Positions 32,702-41,291 of a DNA stretch of 64,000 bases are shown here, in pieces. Within the stretch, counting starts at the first letter, position 1, and every line of letters starts with the position of its first letter. The DNA is taken from contig NZ_STGE01000006.1 in NCBI RefSeq assembly GCF_005222675.1, positions 62,001-126,000 of the forward strand. The letters are read 5' to 3'. The stretch comes from Mycolicibacterium sp. CR10 (GTDB lineage: Bacteria > Actinomycetota > Actinomycetes > Mycobacteriales > Mycobacteriaceae). Both the position numbers and the translations under genes were made by a program. Below the pieces are notes generated by a model. The model saw only the letters and a list, made by a program, of their open reading frames with translations. It made no database searches and was not told the origin of the DNA.

Positions 32702-34737
32702 GACAGTTCTCCCGCGGCGGTGGGCGCCGTGGCCAGTACCCCACCCTGCAGGTGCAGGGTTCGTGGGCACAATTCCTCGAGACCCACGAAGTCGTGGGAG
32801 ATCACCACGACGGTGAGCCCGGCGCGGCGGCGCAGTTCCACCAGCAGCCGCAGCAGACCCCGCTGCGAGGCGGCATCCAGGCCCGCCAGCGGCTCATCGA
32901 GGATCAGCGCGCGCGGCGATCGGGCCAGAAGCCCGGCCAGCACGACGCGCCGCATCTGACCGCCGCTGAGCTCGTCGACCCGCCGGGCGGCCAGGGTGGG
33001 ATCCAGACCCACGGTGTGCAGCGCCGCGGTCACCTTCGCCTGGTCGTACATCGAGAACCCGGCCGACGAGGCGATCTCCAGCGCCACATGGCTGCGCATC
33101 AGCTGCAGCCGCGCCGCCTGGAACGAGATGGCCACGGCGCCAACCTGATCCGATACCGGCGCGCCGTCGAGCAGACAGCTGCCTGCGGTCGGGACCGTCA
33201 GGCCGGCCATGATCCAGGCCAGGGTGGACTTGCCGGATCCGTTGAGCCCGTGGATCAGCACACCGTCGCCCTCGTGCACGGCGAAATCGATATCGCTCAA
33301 TGCGGTCTTCGCCCAAGGGGTTCCGCTGCCGTACTCGTGGAAGACGCCCTTGAGTTCGAGGATGGGCGCGCCACGGGGGTGGTCGGCGACCGTCGAGGAC
33401 GAGGGCGCCTCGGCGGTCCCGACCATCTCGGTGTTGTCGACGTTGCCCGTCAGGTTGACCGTGCGGTCGGCAGCGTCGGCCTCGTCGTTGTAGTGCGTGA
33501 TGTGCACCAGTGCCGTGCGATGGCGTCGGGTCAAACCGGACAGCACCGACATCAGCGACTCGCGGCCCTCCTGGTCGACCATGCTGGTGACCTCGTCGGC
33601 GATCAGCAGCGATGGCTCCCGGGCCAGCGCCCCGGCCACCGCCAGGCGCTGCAGTTCGCCACCGGATAGTCCCCCGGTGTCGCGCTCCGACATCCCGTCG
33701 AGGCCCACCTCGGCGAGCAGCGCGTCGACGTCGGTGGCCGTCCCCGGCGGCAGACCCCAGACCACGTCGTCTGCGACCCTGCTGCCCAGAACCTGACTTT
33801 CGGGGTGCTGCATCACCACCGCGGTGCCGCCGAGCTTGCCCAGCCCGACCGCACCGGGCCGATCCACCGTTCCCGATGTCGGCTCGCGGCCGGTCAGCAC
33901 CAGCATCAGCGTCGTCTTGCCCGAACCGTTGGGACCGGTCACCGCGAGGTGTTCGGCGGGGTGCACCGCCAGGGATACCGGTCCCAGGGCGTCGTGATCG
34001 GCCCTGGGGTAGCGGAATCGGATGTCGCGCAGCTGCAGCGGCACCGGCACGATCGGGCCGTCGTCGGCCGAGGACTCCAGCTTGTGCACGTCGGGAACGC
34101 CGAGCAGGCGCGCCATCACCCGCGACAGCGCCCACCAGCCGACCAGGCTGACGAACGTGATGCTGAGGACGCCCGAGGCGAAAAACAGGTACGGCCAGTA
34201 GTCGAGCGCCGTCCCGAAGTCCTGCTTCATCCGTTCGGCGACGCCCTCCATGCCCGGAATACGGGCCAGGATGGCGGCCAACCCGGTGATGTTGGCCGTC
34301 ACCGATTCGAAGATCAGGTTCCGCAGCCGGGACAGGATGGCCAGCGCGATCACGGTGAAGACACCAAACGCCGCACCTGCGACGAGCGCGACCGCGACCA
34401 CCGTGGGAGTGCCTCGGCCGCGGCGTTTGACGATGCCGGTGAGGCCGCCGATGTAGGCGCAGTTGATCACCGTCATGAACCCGCCCATGCCGGCGATGAG
34501 GAAGGCGATGAGCCCTCCGGCCACGGTCGCCGCGAGCAGCACCCGCAAGCGGTAGCGGAAGGCCAGCAGGCCCATCGGGACCGTGCCCAGCAGGGACAGC
34601 CCCGCGGCGAACGGGACGACCACGGCGATGATCGCGATCGCCGCACACAGCGCCGCCATCACGGCGGCCTGCGCGAGTTCGACCGGTTGCAGCGGACCCG
34701 TCCGTCGAGGGGCTCCGTCCCTACCGGCCGCGGTCAT
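32698..34737 (-). CDS. ECF transporter fusion: membrane (S-like) domain with two ABC ATPase domains
   Basis: The 679-residue protein joins three modules. Residues about 20-220 contain six hydrophobic segments like an S component. Residues about 230-430 are the first ATPase ([27 protein letters not shown]). Residues about 450-670 are the second ([28 protein letters not shown]). With the following EcfT it makes a complete energy-coupling factor importer in two genes. In the first ATPase the Walker B is followed by Glu-Val-Thr. The layout matches M. tuberculosis Rv2326c. The imported vitamin or cation is unknown. Confidence 0.9.
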   Translation of the reverse strand: MTAAGRDGAPRRTGPLQPVELAQAAVMAALCAAIAIIAVVVPFAAGLSLLGTVPMGLLAFRYRLRVLLAATVAGGLIAFLIAGMGGFMTVINCAYIGGLTGIVKRRGRGTPTVVAVALVAGAAFGVFTVIALAILSRLRNLIFESVTANITGLAAILARIPGMEGVAERMKQDFGTALDYWPYLFFASGVLSITFVSLVGWWALSRVMARLLGVPDVHKLESSADDGPIVPVPLQLRDIRFRYPRADHDALGPVSLAVHPAEHLAVTGPNGSGKTTLMLVLTGREPTSGTVDRPGAVGLGKLGGTAVVMQHPESQVLGSRVADDVVWGLPPGTATDVDALLAEVGLDGMSERDTGGLSGGELQRLAVAGALAREPSLLIADEVTSMVDQEGRESLMSVLSGLTRRHRTALVHITHYNDEADAADRTVNLTGNVDNTEMVGTAEAPSSSTVADHPRGAPILELKGVFHEYGSGTPWAKTALSDIDFAVHEGDGVLIHGLNGSGKSTLAWIMAGLTVPTAGSCLLDGAPVSDQVGAVAISFQAARLQLMRSHVALEIASSAGFSMYDQAKVTAALHTVGLDPTLAARRVDELSGGQMRRVVLAGLLARSPRALILDEPLAGLDAASQRGLLRLLVELRRRAGLTVVVISHDFVGLEELCPRTLHLQGGVLATAPTAAGELS

Positions 34738-34814
34738 TTCACGATTCTGCCAGTCGCGGCGTCGCGCACCTGTTCGCAGGGCTGTGACCGCACACCACCC
34801 GCCCTGTTGATATG

Positions 34815-34829
34815 CATAGTGAATCTATG
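34815..34829. promoter_or_regulatory. Inverted repeat in front of the MarR-type gene
   Basis: CATAG (34815-34819) and CTATG (34825-34829) form an inverted repeat with a 5-base spacer, in an AT-rich stretch 14 bases before the MarR ATG and 78 bases from the divergent ECF gene. It is the likely autoregulatory site. Confidence 0.5.
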
Positions 34830-34842
34830 TAACCATGGGGGC

Positions 34843-35283
34843 ATGTCCTCGACGCTCGGTGCAGATCTGCTCTCCGTGGTGGCCCGGATCAACCGGTTGG
34901 CCAACCAACGCCTCCGGATGCCGGTCCCCTTCGCCCAGGCACGGCTGCTGTCGACCATCGAGGACAGGGGCGAAGCACGCATCTCCGATCTCGCCACCCT
35001 CGACCATTGTTCCCAACCGACGATGACCACCCAGGTCCGCCGTCTCGAGGACGCCGGCATGGTGAGCCGAACGACGGATCCGCAGGACGCACGCGCCGTC
35101 CTGATCCAGATCACCGATGCCGGCGTCGCGGCGCTGCGCCAGGCCCGCCTGGATCGCGGCGCTGCGGTCGATCCTTATCTCGAGCGCCTCAGCGACGCCG
35201 ATCGCGAGTGCCTGACTCAGGCCGTCGTCGTGATGCGCCGGCTCATCGAGGACGCCTCGGCACCGGCCCCCGCCGCGCGCTGA
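34843..35283 (+). CDS. MarR-family transcriptional regulator
   Basis: The 146-residue protein has the MarR winged helix: RISDLATLDHCSQPTMTTQV (recognition region), RRLEDAGMVSR, then the wing TTDPQDARAVLIQITDAG with the conserved Asp-x-Arg. It lies divergent from the ECF operon, matching Rv2327 beside Rv2326c in M. tuberculosis, and may control itself and the ECF genes through the inverted repeat between them. The ATG at 34843 is chosen by comparison with the family; the ORF reading upstream is a shadow of the ECF gene. Confidence 0.9.
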   Translation: MSSTLGADLLSVVARINRLANQRLRMPVPFAQARLLSTIEDRGEARISDLATLDHCSQPTMTTQVRRLEDAGMVSRTTDPQDARAVLIQITDAGVAALRQARLDRGAAVDPYLERLSDADRECLTQAVVVMRRLIEDASAPAPAAR

Positions 35284-35302
35284 CGTCCACACCGGCAATT
35301 GA

Positions 35303-36034
35303 TCACGTCACCGTGGTACCGATGAGCAGCCCGACGAGGTAGGTCGCCCCGATCGCGATCCCGCCGAACGCCAACTGCCGGACCGAACCCAGCCACAGCG
35401 GCTTCCGCGTCAGATGGGCCGCGGCCGCACCGGCGATCAGCAGGCCGATGCCGCCGCACACCAGGCCGGGCCACAGCGAGCCGTAGCCCAACAGGTACGG
35501 GATCAGCGGGATGATCGCGCCGATCGCGAACATGACGAACGACGACCCGGCCGCCACCCACGGCGAGGGCTTCTCGCGTGGATCGACGCCGAGCTCCTGA
35601 ACGAGGTGGAAGTTCAGCGCCTGGTTCTCGTCCTGATGGAGTTCGTCGGTCGCCTTGGTGGCGGTCTCGGTCGTCATGCCCATGCCGACCAACATCGCCA
35701 CCAGCTCGGCCCGCTCGGCCTCCGGGTGCTTGCGCAACGCCCGCCGCTCGACGCGCACCTCGGATTCCACCTGTTCGTTGGCGGTGGTGACGGACGTGTA
35801 CTCGCCCAACGCCATCGAGAACGCGCCCGCGAGCAGGCCCGCGACGCCGGCGAGCAGCACCGCGTGCGCGCTGGCGCTGGCCGCCACACCCGCGATCAAC
35901 GCCGTGTTGCTGACCAGCCCGTCCATCGCGCCGAACGTCGCCGCGCGCAGCCACCCGCCGGAGACATCGGCATGTCGATGATCGATCTGGTGCGGCAGGC
36001 CGGGGGTCGCCGCTGGGGAGTCAGGCTCGGTCAT
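35303..36034 (-). CDS. VIT1/CCC1-family transporter
   Basis: The 243-residue protein has five membrane segments and the VIT1/CCC1 pattern: ATFGAMDGLVSNTALIAGV in helix 1, AGAFSMALGEYTSV in helix 2, an acidic cytoplasmic loop (RVERRALRKHPEAERAELVA, DELHQDENQALNF) that binds metal, and GAIIPLIPYLLG in helix 3. Family members move Fe(II) or Mn(II). The start lies directly beside a 17-bp palindrome that may control expression. It is convergent with the MarR gene and divergent from the acyl-CoA dehydrogenase gene. Confidence 0.9.
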   Translation of the reverse strand: MTEPDSPAATPGLPHQIDHRHADVSGGWLRAATFGAMDGLVSNTALIAGVAASASAHAVLLAGVAGLLAGAFSMALGEYTSVTTANEQVESEVRVERRALRKHPEAERAELVAMLVGMGMTTETATKATDELHQDENQALNFHLVQELGVDPREKPSPWVAAGSSFVMFAIGAIIPLIPYLLGYGSLWPGLVCGGIGLLIAGAAAAHLTRKPLWLGSVRQLAFGGIAIGATYLVGLLIGTTVT

Positions 36035-36051
36035 GAGGTTGATTCAACCTC
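36035..36051. promoter_or_regulatory. 17-bp palindrome at the translation start of the VIT1-type gene
   Basis: GAGGTTGA-T-TCAACCTC is a perfect palindrome with one central base and directly abuts the ATG at 36034. It contains the only purine-rich ribosome binding region of that gene, so it may be an operator or an RNA hairpin that blocks translation. Confidence 0.5.
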
Positions 36052-36137
36052 CACGCAATCCGACCGGCGCGATAAGGATCACCTCGGTTTGCAAAGTCAC
36101 AGTTTCCGCGGACGTCTCGCGGGCTACCGTTTCGGGT

Positions 36138-38102
36138 ATGACCACCACTGCGGATCATCTGCGCAACGCCCTCGACGGCCGCTGGCGAGACGTGAAGAAC
36201 GCTGTTCGCGAGGAACTGTCGAACGAGATATTCAGGCCGCACTACACGCCGAATACCGTCATCGCCCGGACCAAGGTGGGCGAGCAATTGAAGATCATGG
36301 CGTCCAGGGGCGCGGCCGAGGACGGCTTCAAGAAAGATCACGGCGGCAACGGCGACGTCGGTGCGGCGGTGACGCGTATCGAGATGCTCGCGATGAGCGA
36401 CCTGTCGCTGATGGTCAAGGCGGGCGTCCAGTGGGGCCTGTTCGGCGGTGCGATCGAGAATCTCGGCACCGAGCGCCACCACGAGGCCTACGTGCAGAAG
36501 ATCATCGATCTGGACCTGCTGGGCTGCTTCGCGATGACCGAGACCGGCCACGGCAGCGACGTCCAGGCACTGGAGACGACCGCGACCTACGATCCGGCCA
36601 CCGAGGAGTTCGTCGTCGACTCCCCCACGCGGACATCCCGCAAGGACTACATCGGCGGTGCGGCTCAAACTGCCCGCGTGGCAGCTGTTTTCGCGCAGTT
36701 GATCACTCCTGACGGCGAGAATCACGGTGTCCACTGCCTGGTGGTACCGATCCGTGACGACCAGGGCAACGACCTGCCGGGCGTGACGACGTCGGACTGC
36801 CACTACAAGGGCGGCCTGCCCGGCGTGGACAACGGCCGCATCCAGTTCGACCACGTGCGCGTCCCGCGGGAGAACCTGCTGAACAAATACGCCGATGTCG
36901 CGCCCGACGGCACCTACAGCTCACCGATCGACAACGTGGGCCGCCGGTTCTTCACCATGCTGGGCACGCTCATCCGGGGACGGGTCACCGTCGGTGGCAG
37001 TGCGGCCGCGGCGGCCCGGGTGGCGCTCGATATCGCCACCCGGTATGCGTTGGAACGCAGGCAGTTCGAGGCACCCGGCGCCGAGCAGGAGGTGCTGATC
37101 ATGGACTACCTCGTGCACCAGCGTCGGCTGTTCCCGCTGATCGCCAAGTCCTACGCACTGCAGTTCGCCCAGAACGAGCTGGTGGCCAAGTGCCATGAAC
37201 TGCAGACCTCAGACGACCCCGACGCCGAGGAGCAGCGGGAACTGGAGTCGCGGGCGGCCGGCCTGAAGGCCGCCAACACCTGGCACGCGACGCGCGCCAT
37301 CCAGGAGGCCCGTGAAGCGTGCGGCGGTGCCGGCTATCTCGCGGAGAACCGACTGATCGCGCTGAAGGCCGACACCGATGTGTTCACGACCTTCGAAGGC
37401 GACAACCACGTGCTGACCCAGCTGGTCGCCAAGGAACTGCTGACCGCCTACGCCGACGACATCAAGGGCATGAGCCCCGTGGAATGGGTACGGTTCGCCG
37501 CCAACTTCGCCGGCGAGCGAGTTATGAAACGCACTGCGGCACAGACGATCATGCAGACCATCCTCGACACCCGGGAGGACAACGAGGAAGAGGGTTCGCT
37601 GTTCAACCGCGGTACCCAGGTCAAGATGTTCGAGGATCGCGAGGAGTACATGCTGGCGTCGGTCGCGCGCCGACTGCAGGGCAAGTCGAAGGAGATGTCA
37701 CCCTTCGAGGCCTTCAACGCCGTACAGGACCACGTGCTGCACACCGCGCAGGCGCACATGGACCGCATCATCCTGGAGGCTTTCGTCGCAGGCATCGACG
37801 CCTGCGAGGACGAGAAGGCCCGCGAAATCCTCGGTTTGGTGTGCGACCTGTATGCGCTGTCGGTGATCGAAGACGACAAGTCCTGGTTCGTCGAGCATCG
37901 TTTCCTGTCAACCGAGCGCGCCAAGGCCGTCACCCGCGGTATCAACGACCGCTGCAGGCGGTTACGTCCGCACGCCGAGCTGCTGGTCGACGGCTTCGGC
38001 ATTCCCGAGCAACTCCGCTACGCCGAGATGCTGCACCCGGAACACATCCCGGACGCCGACGAGCACACTCCCCAGAACGCCACCAGCGCGGGCGTCATCT
38101 GA
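36138..38102 (+). CDS. Acyl-CoA dehydrogenase/oxidase family protein
   Basis: The 654-residue protein is longer than a simple acyl-CoA dehydrogenase (about 390) and has the size and layout of the acyl-CoA oxidase-like FadE group. Visible features are CFAMTETGHGSDVQALETTA (flavin and substrate binding), LPGVDNGRIQFDHVRVPREN, and ACGGAGYLAENRLIALKADT with DVFTTFEGDN in the catalytic domain, then an extra C-terminal helical domain. It should oxidise acyl-CoA to enoyl-CoA with FAD. The ATG at 36138 is preferred over 36033, which lies too near the divergent gene. Chain-length preference is unknown. Confidence 0.9.
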   Translation: MTTTADHLRNALDGRWRDVKNAVREELSNEIFRPHYTPNTVIARTKVGEQLKIMASRGAAEDGFKKDHGGNGDVGAAVTRIEMLAMSDLSLMVKAGVQWGLFGGAIENLGTERHHEAYVQKIIDLDLLGCFAMTETGHGSDVQALETTATYDPATEEFVVDSPTRTSRKDYIGGAAQTARVAAVFAQLITPDGENHGVHCLVVPIRDDQGNDLPGVTTSDCHYKGGLPGVDNGRIQFDHVRVPRENLLNKYADVAPDGTYSSPIDNVGRRFFTMLGTLIRGRVTVGGSAAAAARVALDIATRYALERRQFEAPGAEQEVLIMDYLVHQRRLFPLIAKSYALQFAQNELVAKCHELQTSDDPDAEEQRELESRAAGLKAANTWHATRAIQEAREACGGAGYLAENRLIALKADTDVFTTFEGDNHVLTQLVAKELLTAYADDIKGMSPVEWVRFAANFAGERVMKRTAAQTIMQTILDTREDNEEEGSLFNRGTQVKMFEDREEYMLASVARRLQGKSKEMSPFEAFNAVQDHVLHTAQAHMDRIILEAFVAGIDACEDEKAREILGLVCDLYALSVIEDDKSWFVEHRFLSTERAKAVTRGINDRCRRLRPHAELLVDGFGIPEQLRYAEMLHPEHIPDADEHTPQNATSAGVI

Positions 38103-38108
38103 CGGCGT

Positions 38109-38351
38109 TCAGCCGCAGCCGCCACCCCATGCCGCTGTGCCACAACCGGGTTGAGCAGGATCCGAGGGGCTGAACGACGCCGTGGGGAGGCTGAGCGGGT
38201 CAGGGGACGGCTCGATCGTCACCCCTTCCCCACCGACGTGATAGGTGCCGCCCTTGGGAAAGGATCCGGCCTGCGCGACATCGACGCCGACCAAGGCGAG
38301 CAATGCCGAAGCACCCAGAAACGCGGCAGAAAGCCGTAATTTGACAGACAT
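38109..38351 (-). CDS. Small secreted protein of unknown function
   Basis: The 80-residue precursor has a signal peptide ending AQA/GSF (residue 28) and a mature part of about 52 residues rich in Gly, Pro and Ser, ending with two cysteines in QPGCGTAAWGGGCG. The ATG at 38351 follows GAGAGGA; the longer reading from 38441 is less likely because it buries the signal peptide. It converges with the acyl-CoA dehydrogenase gene, 6 bp away. No family recognised. Confidence 0.7.
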   Translation of the reverse strand: MSVKLRLSAAFLGASALLALVGVDVAQAGSFPKGGTYHVGGEGVTIEPSPDPLSLPTASFSPSDPAQPGCGTAAWGGGCG

Positions 38352-38569
38352 TTCGAGTCCTCTCGAAAATGGAGACTGGTATCTGAAACGAACGGTCCGG
38401 CGAGCTGCGGCGACGATGCCGGGATCAGTGCCAGTGGCCACAGCCTACGTCCGTGGACCCCGGCATCTCTCGGCTCGACAGGGCACTACCACCAACGTCA
38501 CAGCAACTGACCAACAAGACAACGCCTGCGGGACTGAGCATTTCGCGGCACGAATTCCCAGCAGTGTTG

Positions 38570-39040
38570 TCACGGGCCGGGTATCGGGTCCAGCACTGTC
38601 AGCCTGCCGTCCTCGAGCGTGACCCGAGCCGAGCCGATACCCGTCGGGCAGCACGGCTGATCCTGACCCTGACTCCACTGATACTGCACCGATGCGGTGT
38701 GGTTGCCCTGCGCCGTCACGGTGATATAGGGCCGCGGGTCCGGGGTGGGCGATCCGACGGGCTCCACCCCGTCGAAGAACAACACCTGCTGCGGGCTGTC
38801 CGGCGCGTCCCCGGAGGTGACCACCACCCAGAACAACCGGCAATCCGGGGTGCTGCCCCGCGCGGTGTCGCGCCAGGCCCCGGGAGGTAGCAATGCGAAC
38901 TCAGCGGTGACCGCCTCCGCCCCGGGACCCGGCCCGCAGTCGACGGTGCTCGTCGGCGGAGGCGCCGAAGGGCTCCAACCGCATCCCGCGACGGTTGCGG
39001 CCAGCGTGACCAACGCAAGGACGGGGCGCGAAACTCGCAT
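38570..39040 (-). CDS. LppP/LprE-type lipoprotein
   Basis: The 156-residue precursor has a lipobox with the acceptor Cys20 (LAATVAGC), so it should be a membrane-anchored lipoprotein. The mature part resembles LppP/LprE-domain proteins (FWVVVTSGDAPDSPQQVLFF, YITVTAQGNHTASVQYQW) with four further cysteines, two of them adjacent (QPCCPTG). These proteins are mycobacterial and of unknown function. It is divergent from the hypothetical gene at 39272. Confidence 0.8.
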   Translation of the reverse strand: MRVSRPVLALVTLAATVAGCGWSPSAPPPTSTVDCGPGPGAEAVTAEFALLPPGAWRDTARGSTPDCRLFWVVVTSGDAPDSPQQVLFFDGVEPVGSPTPDPRPYITVTAQGNHTASVQYQWSQGQDQPCCPTGIGSARVTLEDGRLTVLDPIPGP

Positions 39041-39271
39041 GCCCCCAGACTAGTGCGGCACCGCCGACTCACCGGGGTTCGACGTGTCCGGCGGCGGATC
39101 ACTCTCCTCGATTACGCCGGCCTCGCAAAAAGGTTCGGGCTCAGAGAGTTCGGACTGCTCGTCGGACCGGTCGAAATCGGCTGCCTTGTCGGTTCGAGCA
39201 CGCAGACGCGATCGTCCCCCGAGGGCCAGGGCGCTGCGGTACGTTCTCGCATAGCAGACCGCGGACGATGG

Positions 39272-40342
39272 GTGGGTTGCGTGCGTCCCGAGGACAACTG
39301 GCTCGACTCGGCCTGGTGGCAGTCGGAGATCGACACCGCCGTCAGCCTCCCGCAACCGGTTCTCTGCAACCTCCGGATCACCATCACCCACCACGAACTG
39401 AGCTCCGCGCTGCGGGCGGTCACCGGATCCGACACCGGGGCGAACTTCCACACCTGGGCGGTCTGGGGATCCAGGAAAGCCGGCAAGACGATCCGCCAGC
39501 AGGACATACCGCACCTCGTGCCTGTCCTCGCCGCAGTCGGCGCGGGCACGGGTGCGCTCACGATGCAGGTGGTCGGGCGGCGACGGCCGGGGCGGGCAGT
39601 CCGCACGCTGCTGGCCGCGGCCGTCGGCGCCACGGTGGCCGCGGCCGTGACGCGGGGTCAGCTCTCGGACGCGGCCCAGCGGATCCTCGAAGGCAACATC
39701 ACCGTTCTCGACGACATCGGACGCGCCTCGGCGCGCTTCATCGCGACATTCCACGGCCGGCCGGAGCCCGACGAGGAACGACTGTCGGCGTTTCTGGCGA
39801 CGCTTCGGCCCGGCCCGACCGCAGACGGTGGCCAGGACCTCCTGCAACGTGCCTTCACCCACTACTACCGCGCCCGCCACGAAACGGATCGCGACGCCAA
39901 GCACGAGCACATGCTGCTGGCCAACTACTCGGCCATCCTGCACGAGCACGTCCGGCTGCAGCCCTACATCACCGGGGCCATGCCGGGTCCCATCCGCCGC
40001 CTGGTGACCGCTCACCTGATGGAGTTCGAATTGGGCCCCTATGTGCACGAGGTCGACGAGGACGTCGAGCCGTGGCGGGGGGCGAGCTTCCCGGACACCC
40101 TGATGCAGCTCGACAACCAGGATCTGGTGAGTTTTCTGTCCGGTGAGGCCGGCTGGGACCGATCTCCCGACACGCTGGCGGGCAGCGGGGCGGTCGACTG
40201 GTCCGACATCAGGGATCGGATGAACTTCATCGTGGACCTGTTCCGGTCCCGTCACCTCGACGAAGGACTCTTCTCCGCGCCGTTCACCGACGCTCAGCGG
40301 CGGGCCGTGCTCGCCGGCGTCGTGCCGTCCGGAATCCAGTAA
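39272..40342 (+). CDS. Conserved hypothetical protein (unrecognised)
   Basis: The 356-residue protein has no motif I recognise. It opens with RPEDNWLDSAWWQSEIDTA, includes a hydrophobic stretch at about residues 90-130 (LVPVLAAVGAGTGALTMQVV, LLAAAVGATVAAAVTRG) that may be one or two membrane segments, and then a long soluble helical part with many charged residues (YYRARHETDRDAKHEHMLLA, YSAILHEHVRLQPYITGAM). The order suggests a membrane-attached protein with a helical domain. GTG at 39272 or 39281 are alternative starts; earlier in-frame codons look non-coding. It is followed after 85 bp by tRNA-Asn on the other strand. Confidence 0.65.
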   Translation: MGCVRPEDNWLDSAWWQSEIDTAVSLPQPVLCNLRITITHHELSSALRAVTGSDTGANFHTWAVWGSRKAGKTIRQQDIPHLVPVLAAVGAGTGALTMQVVGRRRPGRAVRTLLAAAVGATVAAAVTRGQLSDAAQRILEGNITVLDDIGRASARFIATFHGRPEPDEERLSAFLATLRPGPTADGGQDLLQRAFTHYYRARHETDRDAKHEHMLLANYSAILHEHVRLQPYITGAMPGPIRRLVTAHLMEFELGPYVHEVDEDVEPWRGASFPDTLMQLDNQDLVSFLSGEAGWDRSPDTLAGSGAVDWSDIRDRMNFIVDLFRSRHLDEGLFSAPFTDAQRRAVLAGVVPSGIQ

Positions 40343-40427
40343 CCGCGGGACAGGTGTATCCCGGTGTGACGGTTGTCCCAGAGTTGAATCTGCGGATGGG
40401 GCCATCCGCGCTGACCAGAAATTGCTT

Positions 40428-40501
40428 GCTCCCCCGCTTGGACTCGAACCAAGAACCGTCCGATTAACAGTCGGAAGCTCTGCCAATTGAGCTACAGGGG
40501 A
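40428..40501 (-). tRNA. tRNA-Asn (GTT)
   Basis: The minus strand folds into a 74-nt cloverleaf: acceptor TCCCCTG paired with CGGGGGA (one G-U pair), D arm GCTC AATTGGCA GAGC, anticodon stem TCCGA/TCGGA with loop CTGTTAA (anticodon GTT) and T arm CTTGG TTCGAGT CCAAG. The discriminator is G. No CCA is encoded. Confidence 0.95.
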
Positions 40502-40658
40502 ATGCGCTCCCGCAGTCGTTGCGCCGCGGGCCAGAGAGCACTTTAGCCTACGTCCGCGCCCGCTCGCCAATACGCGCCCGGCCGGGCGCGCAGTGCCCCC
40601 GGTGAGGCAGGATGGACACCGATACCGCCCCACTCGACAGACATCTGGAGGAACCTCT

Positions 40659-40910
40659 GTGATCGGGTATGTCGCCGTTCTGGCCGTCGGCTACGTGCTG
40701 GGCACCAAGGCGGGCAGACAGCGCTACGAGCAGCTCGCGGGCACCTATCGTGCCGTCACAGGCAGCCCGGCCACCAAGGCCGTGATCGATGCGGGACGCC
40801 GCAAGATCGCCGACCGGGTGTCGCCGGATCCGGCGATGGTGAAGTTGACGCAAATCGACCCCGGCACCGAAGTCCTCGAGCCGGATCAGATGGTGAAGAA
40901 GACCCGCTAG
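40659..40910 (+). CDS. Small conserved protein with N-terminal membrane segment
   Basis: The 83-residue protein starts at a GTG 7 bases after GGAGG. It begins with a short membrane segment ending in a Gly-Thr-Lys-Ala-Gly turn (VLAVGYVLGTKAGRQRYEQL), the pattern seen in YtxH-like small proteins, followed by a charged tail. Function unknown. Its stop shares CTAG with the stop of the convergent gene. Confidence 0.72.
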   Translation: MIGYVAVLAVGYVLGTKAGRQRYEQLAGTYRAVTGSPATKAVIDAGRRKIADRVSPDPAMVKLTQIDPGTEVLEPDQMVKKTR

Positions 40911-41221
40911 TTGCCGAAACCGCGCTGGAAGGTGGTGCCGGGCAGCAGGGGCCCGGTCTGGAGCGGGATGCCGAAGCCGATGCCGCCGCCGTCCAAGCCG
41001 ATCTGCGGCGTACCCACCGCGACGGGCGAACCGTTCGAGTACGACATGCAGTTGCCGTCTTCTTTGTTGCCGAACCACGCCAGGCACTGCGGACCGGCCG
41101 TCACCTGAGGTGTGGCATCCGTGCTGCTCAGGGACGCGTAGAGCGGAACCGTGACAGCGGCTACCGCGAAGGCCCCCGCGATCAATCGGGCGCCATTGGT
41201 CCGGATCGTGTGCACCAGCAT
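40907..41221 (-). CDS. Small exported protein of unknown function
   Basis: The 104-residue protein starts with MLVHTIRTNGARLIAGAFAV and a hydrophobic run to about residue 30, a signal peptide or anchor. The mature part has two cysteines (GPQCLAWFGN, GNCMSYSNG) and a Gly-rich C-terminus. ATG 41221 is chosen over the TTG at 41227. It resembles small mycobacterial exported proteins with no assigned role. Confidence 0.7.
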   Translation of the reverse strand: MLVHTIRTNGARLIAGAFAVAAVTVPLYASLSSTDATPQVTAGPQCLAWFGNKEDGNCMSYSNGSPVAVGTPQIGLDGGGIGFGIPLQTGPLLPGTTFQRGFGN

Positions 41222-41291
41222 TGCCAACTCGCCTTCTCACCTAGTCCAAACGGCCCCGACTGCAGTACACACCATAACCCGGCGTGCGTGT

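Noticed and set aside
39050..40633. A 527-codon minus-strand open frame, with a plausible acidic C-terminal end at 39050-39240
   Set aside because: It crosses the tRNA-Asn gene and lies antisense to the gene at 39272. The short acidic end alone has no credible start or ribosome binding site.
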